Positions 15,167-22,190 of a stretch of DNA of 38,146 nucleotides are shown here, in pieces. Below the pieces are notes generated by a model. That model saw only the letters and a list, made by a program, of their open reading frames with translations, was not told the DNA's origin and made no database searches. The DNA comes from an uncultured Collinsella sp. GTDB taxonomy: Bacteria; Actinomycetota; Coriobacteriia; Coriobacteriales; Coriobacteriaceae. Numbering within the stretch: position 1 is the stretch's first letter; each line of letters starts with the position of its first letter. The position numbers and the translations under genes were made by a program. The stretch covers positions 1-38,146 of the forward strand of contig URNC01000003.1 in NCBI GenBank assembly GCA_900549065.1, read 5' to 3'.

Positions 15167-16891
15167 GTGGACGAGGAAGCAAGCATCATCCTGGGGGACG
15201 CCATCGCCTTTTGCCAGCGCGACGGGCAAGATGCACGCCTCATCAACATGCTGGGGCAATCGCGCGCCATAAGCCTGACCGAAGATACGCTCACGATCGA
15301 GGCCCCCTCGCGCTTTGCCATCGCGCAGCTCAAAAAGCATCAGCCGACTATTGAGGCCTATCTGGAAGAAATCGCCTTTGCACCGATTGCTCTCGACATC
15401 GTGGCACCGCAAGGCGCCGCGACGGAATCCGCTGCCGCCACGGCGCCCGCCATGGCTCCCGCTGCTTCCCCGGCGGTGCCGGCCTCCGCAGGCGATGTGC
15501 CGACAATCGAGCACCAGCACAGCGATGTTTCCCGTGAAACAATGGCACCGTTGACGAGCGCGGCGGCGACGTCAACGAACGCACCCGTCACGCACATGCC
15601 CATCGCTCACGACGCAGCGGCGGGCGCGGATTCGGGCATTGCAATCAAGAACACGCTCTCGGCCGACGATTTTCGTCGCATGATGAACCAGATGAAGGGC
15701 GGAGCGCCGACTAAATCCACGCAAGCCGCGGCCCCCGCTTCGCCTATGCCAGCACCGACCGTGCCGGCCGAGCAGAATACGGATGGAGCCCCGCTCGCCG
15801 CGAACTCAAAATTTACCTTTGAGAACTTTGTCTACGGCCCCGAGAACAGCCATGCCTATCGCTCGGCACTCAAGTTTGCCGCCCTCGCGGACGAGCGCGG
15901 CACATGCACATCACTGTTCATCTACGGCAAATCGGGCCTGGGCAAGACGCACCTGCTGCTTGCCATCAAAAACGAGCTCGCCGAGAAGTCGCCCGAGATC
16001 AAGGTCAAGTATGCCAACTCCCAGGCATATCTGGACGACCTGATGACCGAGTTCGACCGTCAAAAGAAGAGCAACGCCCCCATCATGCAGGCGTACCACG
16101 GCGTGGACGTGCTCATCATCGATGACATCCAAAACATCATCGGCAAGCGCGCGAGCGTGGACTACTTTTTCCAGCTCATGGACGAGTTCATCCGCAACAA
16201 CAAGAAGGTCGTCATCGCGGCAGACCGCGCCCCCAAGGACCTAAGCATGGACGAGCGTCTGACCAGCCGCTTCAACGCCGGAATGCTCTGCCTGGTCGCA
16301 GAGCCCAGCTACGAGATGAAATACAAGATCTTGCAGCGCTATTACGAGAACACCATCGTCGCCGCTCCCGAGGCGGGCGACGACTCACTGCTGGCGGCCT
16401 ATGGGGGCGACGGCGGGCACCTGACCGACGAGCACTTTAAACACATGGCCGAGGTCTCGGGCACCAACATCCGCGAACTCGAGAGCTTTTGCGAGCGCTG
16501 CGCCGGCGAGGCGGGCGACCGCGAGCGCGAGGGCGGAGAGCTCACCTTTGACGATATCGACGCCATCGCCAGCCAGTACTTCGACACATCGGCCAAAAAG
16601 ATCAACGTCCAGACGGTTCAGTCCGTCATCGAAGAGCAGTACGGCGTGACACACGAGGAGCTCATCGGCCCGCGTCGCAACGCCAATATCGCCAAAGCAC
16701 GCCATATCGCCATCTATCTGGCCATCGAGATGTGCGAGATGACGACCACGGCGGTGGGCGCCGAATTTGGCAACCGCAACCACTCGACCGTCAGCACGAG
16801 CTACAAAAAGGTCCAGAAGATGATCCAGGAAGACCGCACCGTCACCGAAGACCTCAAGTCGCTGCGCGATAAAATTACACTGCGCTCGTAG
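15167..16891 (+). CDS. dnaA: Chromosomal replication initiator DnaA
   Basis: A 574-residue AAA+ initiator that binds DnaA boxes and opens oriC. Domain I covers about 1-80. Domain II (80-212) is long and Ala/Pro-rich. Domain III starts at FTFENFVYGPENSHAY, with Walker A GKSGLGKT (254-261), Walker B VLIIDDIQ (315-322) and the arginine-finger box ERLTSRFNAG (Arg368). Domain IV holds the signature at 535-542, GNRNHSTV where most bacteria have GGRDHTTV or GGRDHSTV. The helix before it reads MTTTAVG where SLPKIG-like residues are usual. Both positions contact bases in E. coli DnaA, so box preference may be changed. The start is GTG 15167 with GGGAGAG upstream. A one-mismatch parS lies inside domain II. 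It is preceded at 15 bases by the GHKL gene. The protein is longer than the usual 450-520 because of domain II. Confidence 0.96.
   Translation: MDEEASIILGDAIAFCQRDGQDARLINMLGQSRAISLTEDTLTIEAPSRFAIAQLKKHQPTIEAYLEEIAFAPIALDIVAPQGAATESAAATAPAMAPAASPAVPASAGDVPTIEHQHSDVSRETMAPLTSAAATSTNAPVTHMPIAHDAAAGADSGIAIKNTLSADDFRRMMNQMKGGAPTKSTQAAAPASPMPAPTVPAEQNTDGAPLAANSKFTFENFVYGPENSHAYRSALKFAALADERGTCTSLFIYGKSGLGKTHLLLAIKNELAEKSPEIKVKYANSQAYLDDLMTEFDRQKKSNAPIMQAYHGVDVLIIDDIQNIIGKRASVDYFFQLMDEFIRNNKKVVIAADRAPKDLSMDERLTSRFNAGMLCLVAEPSYEMKYKILQRYYENTIVAAPEAGDDSLLAAYGGDGGHLTDEHFKHMAEVSGTNIRELESFCERCAGEAGDREREGGELTFDDIDAIASQYFDTSAKKINVQTVQSVIEEQYGVTHEELIGPRRNANIAKARHIAIYLAIEMCEMTTTAVGAEFGNRNHSTVSTSYKKVQKMIQEDRTVTEDLKSLRDKITLRS
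15526..15541. promoter_or_regulatory. parS-like site inside dnaA (one mismatch)
   Basis: TGTTTCCCGTGAAACA differs from the parS consensus only at base 7. It encodes Asp-Val-Ser-Arg-Glu-Thr of the flexible domain II, so the protein could tolerate selection on the DNA. Confidence 0.55.
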
Positions 16892-17129
16892 GGAAATAGA
16901 GACACCTGTTGAAAACTTGTCGAAACCACGGGCATAAGGTGTCTAAAACCCAACCCGCGGTGATGAAAAGTTTTGCGCAGGTTTTGAACGTGGAAAACCA
17001 CCCCTGTTGCACACAGGTTGCTGTCGATTCTCTTTTTGGGTCTGACCTGCGTCTTTGGGAGTAATCAACAGTTTCGTCAGTGCTATTACTATTATTAAGA
17101 TATTTATATCTATAGAAAGGTATTAAAAG
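16892..17129. other. oriC: Right half of putative oriC: boxes, DnaA-trio array and AT-rich unwinding region
   Basis: The dnaA-dnaN spacer contains TTTTCAACA on the minus strand at 16915-16907, TTTTCCACG on the minus strand at 16997-16989, and TAATCAACA at 17062-17070. At 17083-17097 five consecutive triplets CTA TTA CTA TTA TTA read as 3'-GAT/AAT-5' on the lower strand, the form of the DnaA-trio known from B. subtilis. An AT-rich stretch follows (17095-17128) up to dnaN. Box, trio and AT-rich DNA are in the B. subtilis order, so unwinding probably starts here. The dnaN promoter should also lie here but is not clear. Confidence 0.75.
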
Positions 17130-18233
17130 ATGAAGTTCACCGTCAGCCAGAGCTCGCTTACACAAGCCATCGGCGTCGTTATGAAGGGTGTCGCTTCGGC
17201 ATCCACCCTCCCCATCCTGTCGGGCGTGCTCGTTAAGGCCCAAGACGGCATCTTGGAATTCCAGACCTCTAACTACACCATCTCGATCCGTCATCGCATC
17301 GCGGCGCATGTCGAAGAAGAGGGCGAGATGGTTATCCCCTGTAAGATGCTCTCCAATATCACCAAGACCCTCCCCGATGCCCCGGTCACCTTTGAGCTGT
17401 CCGAGCGCCAGGTGCTGATTGGTTGCGAGAAGAGCTCTTTCCGCCTGAACACGCTCGATGCTAATGACTTCCCCGAGTTTCCGGCCTATGCCATCGAGAG
17501 CGCCGTGGAACTGCCGACCGATATCTTGTCCGAGATGGTCGGCCGCGTGTGGCGCGTCACCTCGACCGACAAGGCCCGCCCCATCCTGGGTGGCGTGCAC
17601 ATGAAGGTCGAGAACAACACCGTGCGCCTGGTGGCGACCGATTCCTTCCGTTTGGCCGTGTGCGATACGCAGGTCGAGACCTCGACCCTCGAAGGCTCCT
17701 TTGAGCTCAACGTTCCGGCTGACGCCTTTAACGACGCACTGAACATCATGGCCAGCCAGGCGACCATCATGATCGGGGCTACCGACACCCAGGTCGTCTT
17801 CGAGGCCGGCAACACCACCTACGTGTCGCGCCGCATCGAGGGCGTGTACCCCAACTACAAGCAGCTCATCCCCGATTCGTGCGTGACGAGCGTCAAGATC
17901 GACGTCGCCGCCTTTAACGCCGCCCTCAAGCGCGTGGCCGTTATCGCGAGCGCCAACCCCGCCGTCAAGTTCGAGATCGATGTCGAGAACGGGCAGATGG
18001 GCCTGTCCTCCATTTCCAATGACCAGGACCTTGCACAGGAGACGATCGATGTCGAGGCCGAGGGCGAGTCGGGTACCATCGCCTTCAACTACCACTACAT
18101 CTTCGGCTGCCTCAATGCCCTGTCCAAGGAGAAGGAGATCACGCTGGAGCTCAAGAGCTACTCGCAGGCGGGCATCTTCAAGTCCTACGACAAGATCAAC
18201 TACCTGTACCTGGTCATGCCGGTCCGCATCTAG
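17130..18233 (+). CDS. dnaN: DNA polymerase III beta subunit (sliding clamp)
   Basis: A 367-residue clamp whose dimer encircles DNA and tethers polymerase and other partners. The start MKFTVSQSSLTQAIGVV, the RPILGGVHM block at the second domain, and the C-terminal YLVMPVRI, part of the peptide-binding pocket, are typical. The ATG at 17130 has GAAAGG about ten bases upstream. It follows the origin spacer and precedes recF by nine bases, so dnaN-recF-DUF721 form an operon. Confidence 0.97.
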   Translation: MKFTVSQSSLTQAIGVVMKGVASASTLPILSGVLVKAQDGILEFQTSNYTISIRHRIAAHVEEEGEMVIPCKMLSNITKTLPDAPVTFELSERQVLIGCEKSSFRLNTLDANDFPEFPAYAIESAVELPTDILSEMVGRVWRVTSTDKARPILGGVHMKVENNTVRLVATDSFRLAVCDTQVETSTLEGSFELNVPADAFNDALNIMASQATIMIGATDTQVVFEAGNTTYVSRRIEGVYPNYKQLIPDSCVTSVKIDVAAFNAALKRVAVIASANPAVKFEIDVENGQMGLSSISNDQDLAQETIDVEAEGESGTIAFNYHYIFGCLNALSKEKEITLELKSYSQAGIFKSYDKINYLYLVMPVRI

Positions 18234-18242
18234 CGCTGCGCC

Positions 18243-19349
18243 ATGACCATGTTCGCCCGCGATCTTTCCGTCGCGCACTACCGCAGCTTCGATAGCTATC
18301 GCCTTGCCCTGGACGAGGGCGTGACGATACTTGCGGGACCCAACGCGGCGGGAAAGACCAATCTCATAGAGGCGCTGCAGCTGCTGACGAGCGGCGCCTC
18401 GTTTAGGCATCCGACCGCAGCCGAGCTCGTCCATGATGGCGTGGGCTCGTGCAAGGTCGAGCTGAGGCTCGAGGGCGACGGCCGCGTGCTTGATATGGGA
18501 TTGAGCGCGGAGGACGGTAAGCGCTCGTTTAGCCGCAACGGCAAGAGATGCTCTGCCGCCGGTGTGCGCGGGGTTCTGCCGAGCGTGCTGTTTTGCCCCG
18601 ACCATCTGGACATGGTTAAGCGAGGCGCCAGTGTGCGCCGCGCCGCCCTCGATGACTTTGGCATGCAACTGAGCGCACGCTATGCCGATCTTGCGAGCAC
18701 CTATGGGCGCTGCGTGACCCAGCGTAACGCCTTGCTCAAGGAGACCTGGTGCTGCCGTGAGATGCTCGGCGCGTGGAACGATTCGATTGCCCGCGCGGGC
18801 TCGGCCCTGCTCGTGCACCGGTTGGCCCTAATCGACCGGCTGGCGGGCCATGTGCGCACTGCCTACGGGCAAGTGGCGTCCGGCGAGGCTGCCAACGTGA
18901 CCTATACGTCCACGCTGGGGGATTTGCCCCAGGTCGAGGATCGCGAAGAGCTGAAGGGCTGGGCGTACGAGCGCATGCTGGCCGCCCTTGATGAGCACGC
19001 CGACGAGGAAATTCGCCGCGGCGTGACGCTGGTGGGGCCGCACCGCGACGAGATTGAATTTACCGTGGCGGGTCGCTCCGCTCGTTCATTTGCCAGCCAA
19101 GGACAGCAGCGAACGTTGGTACTGTCCTGGAAGGTGGCCGAGGTGGCCGTGGCTCGCGATGTTCTGGGTACTGCTCCGCTGTTGCTTCTGGACGACGTGA
19201 TGAGCGAGCTCGACGGCGAGCGTCGCGGTGCTTTTCTGCGGCTGATCGGCGATGATATCCAGACGGTCATAACCACGACCAACCTGGGGTACTTTACCGA
19301 TGACCTGCTTGATCGAGCCAAGGTGGTGAGCATGGGTGAGACGTGCTAA
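18243..19349 (+). CDS. recF: DNA replication and repair protein RecF
   Basis: A 368-residue SMC-like ATPase that recognises gapped DNA and helps load RecA through RecOR. Walker A GPNAAGKTNLIEAL is at about residues 32-45, the ABC signature FASQGQQRTLVLSWK near 280, and Walker B LLLLDDVMSELD near 315. An alternative start is the ATG at 18249 (MFARDLSVAHYRSF). Neither start has a good ribosome site, which suggests coupling to dnaN nine bases before. It overlaps the next gene by 14 bases. Confidence 0.95.
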   Translation: MTMFARDLSVAHYRSFDSYRLALDEGVTILAGPNAAGKTNLIEALQLLTSGASFRHPTAAELVHDGVGSCKVELRLEGDGRVLDMGLSAEDGKRSFSRNGKRCSAAGVRGVLPSVLFCPDHLDMVKRGASVRRAALDDFGMQLSARYADLASTYGRCVTQRNALLKETWCCREMLGAWNDSIARAGSALLVHRLALIDRLAGHVRTAYGQVASGEAANVTYTSTLGDLPQVEDREELKGWAYERMLAALDEHADEEIRRGVTLVGPHRDEIEFTVAGRSARSFASQGQQRTLVLSWKVAEVAVARDVLGTAPLLLLDDVMSELDGERRGAFLRLIGDDIQTVITTTNLGYFTDDLLDRAKVVSMGETC

Positions 19350-19899
19350 TTACGAGCGCGAGAGCGAAACGGTCGCCTTCAGTGGCTTTTTGAACGCAGA
19401 GCGCCAGCGCATCCTGGCAGCCGCAACGCCTGAGCGCCGCGCGCAGATGGAGGCTGCCGAGGAGTCGCGCGCGGTCTATCGCGCGTGGAACGCGGTGTGC
19501 TCGGGCACGCGCGAGGGGCGGCATGTGACGGGTCTGCGCTACCTGCCCGAGTCCAATGAGCTGCTGGTATATCTCGATTCGCCCTCGTGGACGCAGGAAA
19601 TGACGCTGTTGCGCGAGATCATCCGCGCGCGCATGGAGCGCGCCGGTGCTCATGTGGACGGCCTGGTGTTCAAAACCACCGCACCCGGTCACACGCCGCC
19701 CGCCGCTAAGGAGCGCCTGCGCCCGGCGACGACCGAGCGCCCGCCGGCCCCGCACGCCGACCTTAGCGAGTCCGAGCGCACCGAGATTGAGCGCCAGGTG
19801 GCGCCCATCGAAGACCAAAAACTGCGCGAGGCCCTCGAGAACGCCATGAGAGCCAGTGCCGAGTGGACCAAGGGCGTGCAAAGCAAAAAAGAGCCTTAA
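19336..19899 (+). CDS. DUF721 protein, DciA-like helicase loader candidate
   Basis: A 187-residue protein starting with GTG at 19336, 14 bases inside recF. Residues 45-115 carry the DUF721 pattern: YRAWNAVCSG, then GLRYLPESNELLVYLDSPSW followed by EMTLLREIIRARM. The N-terminal 45 and C-terminal 70 residues are charged, with Pro-rich stretches, and likely disordered. DciA proteins with this domain bind DnaB and stand in for DnaC or DnaI loaders in most bacteria. No dnaC/dnaI is seen here, while dnaB is at 34103. A loader role is therefore likely but inferred. A terminator follows. Confidence 0.82.
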   Translation: MRRANYERESETVAFSGFLNAERQRILAAATPERRAQMEAAEESRAVYRAWNAVCSGTREGRHVTGLRYLPESNELLVYLDSPSWTQEMTLLREIIRARMERAGAHVDGLVFKTTAPGHTPPAAKERLRPATTERPPAPHADLSESERTEIERQVAPIEDQKLREALENAMRASAEWTKGVQSKKEP

Positions 19900-19925
19900 A
19901 TCGCATCTGGTGGCCTTGTAGAGCC

Positions 19926-19955
19926 AAATACCCTCGTTCCCGAGGGTATTTTTTT
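19926..19955 (+). terminator. Terminator of dnaN-recF-DUF721
   Basis: An 11-bp perfect stem, AAATACCCTCG (19926-19936) with its complement at 19941-19951 and a TTCC loop, running into seven or more T residues. Confidence 0.92.
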
Positions 19956-20004
19956 ACGATAAACTAGTAAGGCTGTACACATTTTCTTGACTGAAGGAGG
20001 ACGT

Positions 20005-22035
20005 GTGGCAAACGAAAACGATTACGATGGCGGCGAGATTAAGATTCTCGAAGGTCTCGAGGCCGTTCGTAAGCGCCCGGGCATGTATATCGGCTCGACG
20101 AGCGCCAGCGGTCTGCATCACCTGGTGTGGGAGATCGTTGACAACTCCGTCGACGAGGCCATGGCCGGTTTCTGCACCGAGATCCAGGTGACGGTCCACG
20201 CCGACAACTCCATCACGGTCGTCGACAACGGGCGCGGCATCCCCGTCGACGAGCACCCTGTTAAAAAGATTCCGACGCTCGAGGTCGTCATGACGATCTT
20301 GCACGCCGGCGGTAAGTTCGATAACTCGGCCTATAAGGTCTCGGGCGGCCTGCACGGCGTGGGCATCTCCGTCGTCAACGCACTGTCCAAGCGCGTGGTC
20401 GTTCAGGTTCGTCGCGATGGCAACACCTACGAGATGGAGTTCTCGCGCGGCAAGACCGTCAAGAAGATGGAGGTCGTGGGCACCTCGGATTCGACGGGCA
20501 CCACCGTCACCTTCTGGCCCGACGATGAGATCTTCGAGACCTGCATCTACGATTTCGATACGCTGCATAACCGTCTGCAGGAGACGGCGTTCCTCAATAA
20601 GAACCTCAAAATCGTGCTGACCGACGAGCGCGAAGCGACTCCCCACGTGGAGGAGTTTTGCTACGAGGGCGGCATCATCGACTTCGTCAAGTTCCTCAAC
20701 GAGGGCAAGGACGTCCCCGAGGCCTTTAAGGAGCCCATCTACATCGAGGGCAAATCGGACCCGGACGCACCTGTGGCCAAGATGGGCGAGGTCGAGGTTT
20801 CCCTGCAGTGGAATAGCGGTTACGGCGAGAACGTCATGTCGTTTGCCAACGACATCTACACCCCCGAGGGCGGCATGCACCTTGAGGGCTTCCGCACCGC
20901 GCTCACCCGCGTGATCAACGATTACGCGCGCAAGCAGAACCTGCTCAAGGAAAAAGACGCCAACCTGACCGGCGACGATGTGCGCGAGGGCCTTTCGGCC
21001 GTTATCTCGGTCAAGCTGCCCGATCCGCAGTTTGAGGGCCAGACCAAGGCAAAGCTCGGCAGCTCCTATATGCGCGCGCTGACGCTCAAGATTGTGACCG
21101 ACGGCCTTGTCGATTACCTCGAGGAGCATCCCAAGCCCGCTCGCGAGATCGTCAAGAAGGCGCAACAGGCCTGCAAGGCGCGCAATGCCGCCCGCAAGGC
21201 GCGCGAGGCGACCCGCCGCAAGAGCCTGCTCGAGATGGCGTCCCTGCCCGGTAAGCTCACTGACTGCTCGGTGCGCGATGCCGAGCTGACCGAGCTCTTC
21301 ATCGTAGAGGGCGACTCGGCAGGCGGTTCGGCCAAGGACGGCCGTCGCCGAGACATCCAGGCGATTCTGCCCCTGCGCGGCAAGATTTTGAACGTCGAAC
21401 GCGTTGGTGACCATCGCGCGTTCTCGAGTGACACCATTCAGTCGCTGATTACCGCGATCGGCTGCGGCGTCACGACGAGTGCCGGCGACGGCGGCGACTT
21501 CGATATCACCAAGGCGCGCTACCACAAGATCATCATCATGACCGATGCAGACGTCGACGGTGCGCATATCCGCATCCTGCTGCTGACGTTCTTCTACAAG
21601 TACATGCGTCCGCTGATCGATGCCGGCTACGTCTATGTTGCCTGCCCGCCCATCTTTGGCATTAAGGTGCGCAACAAGATCCACTACGTGTATCCCAACG
21701 GCCGCCAGCCCGAAGACGAGATCCTGCGCGACACCATCCAGAGTCTGGGCCTGAACCCCGACGATAACGACGAGGACGGCAAGGCCAAGGACGGCAAGAT
21801 TACCAAAAAGCGCAAGGGCTATACCGTCCAGCGCTACAAGGGCCTGGGCGAGATGGACCCCAAGCAGCTTGCCTCGACGACGATGGACCCCAAGACCCGC
21901 ATCCTGCAGCGCGTGTCGATCGAGGACGCCGTGGTGGCAGACCGCGCCGTGCGCGAGCTGATGGGTTCCGAGGTCGGCTATCGCCGCGAGTACATCGAGA
22001 AGCATGCACATGACGCACGATTCTTAGACGCCTAA
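20005..22035 (+). CDS. gyrB: DNA gyrase subunit B
   Basis: A 676-residue ATPase subunit of the supercoiling enzyme. The GHKL fold shows WEIVDNSVDEA and VDNGRGIPVD, then the K-loop region with YKVSGGLHGVG. The TOPRIM domain has VEGDSAGGSAKDGRRRD and DADVDGAHIR. The C-terminal block YKGLGEMDPKQL is typical. I choose GTG 20005 with AAGGAGG four bases upstream. An in-frame TTG at 19987 would put the ribosome site inside the gene. A short Asp/Lys-rich insert (DDNDEDGKAKDGKITKK) lies near residue 590. Confidence 0.97.
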   Translation: MANENDYDGGEIKILEGLEAVRKRPGMYIGSTSASGLHHLVWEIVDNSVDEAMAGFCTEIQVTVHADNSITVVDNGRGIPVDEHPVKKIPTLEVVMTILHAGGKFDNSAYKVSGGLHGVGISVVNALSKRVVVQVRRDGNTYEMEFSRGKTVKKMEVVGTSDSTGTTVTFWPDDEIFETCIYDFDTLHNRLQETAFLNKNLKIVLTDEREATPHVEEFCYEGGIIDFVKFLNEGKDVPEAFKEPIYIEGKSDPDAPVAKMGEVEVSLQWNSGYGENVMSFANDIYTPEGGMHLEGFRTALTRVINDYARKQNLLKEKDANLTGDDVREGLSAVISVKLPDPQFEGQTKAKLGSSYMRALTLKIVTDGLVDYLEEHPKPAREIVKKAQQACKARNAARKAREATRRKSLLEMASLPGKLTDCSVRDAELTELFIVEGDSAGGSAKDGRRRDIQAILPLRGKILNVERVGDHRAFSSDTIQSLITAIGCGVTTSAGDGGDFDITKARYHKIIIMTDADVDGAHIRILLLTFFYKYMRPLIDAGYVYVACPPIFGIKVRNKIHYVYPNGRQPEDEILRDTIQSLGLNPDDNDEDGKAKDGKITKKRKGYTVQRYKGLGEMDPKQLASTTMDPKTRILQRVSIEDAVVADRAVRELMGSEVGYRREYIEKHAHDARFLDA

Positions 22036-22041
22036 TCCCTG

Positions 22042-22142
22042 CGGCTTTCCCAGCCACCGCACCTTCGCCCTCAATCGTCGGTCGCGTACCCAAGTACGCT
22101 TCCCTCCTCTTTCGGGCGAATCTGCGGCACCTGGAAAAGCCG
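22042..22142. repeat. 101-bp imperfect palindrome between gyrB and gyrA
   Basis: Arms at 22042-22070 and 22114-22142 are inverted copies with mismatches: CGGCTTTCCCAG against CTGGAAAAGCCG, and TTCGCCC against GGGCGAA. The centre holds a second perfect hairpin, GCGTAC-CCAA-GTACGC (22084-22099), almost concentric with the outer arms. It lacks a T-run. It could be a repetitive extragenic element or an RNA structure controlling gyrA. Confidence 0.65.
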
Positions 22143-22190
22143 TCTCCGTGGTTGGGAACTAATGGACCACGCAAACCATGAGGAGGTAAC

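Noticed and set aside
19954..22011. 685-residue open frame antisense to gyrB (and similar long frames at 16875-18818, 22521-24110, 26602-28587 and 32118-33890 on the minus strand)
   Set aside because: They mirror genes with diagnostic motifs and arise from the G/C-rich third codon positions; no ribosome sites or family features.
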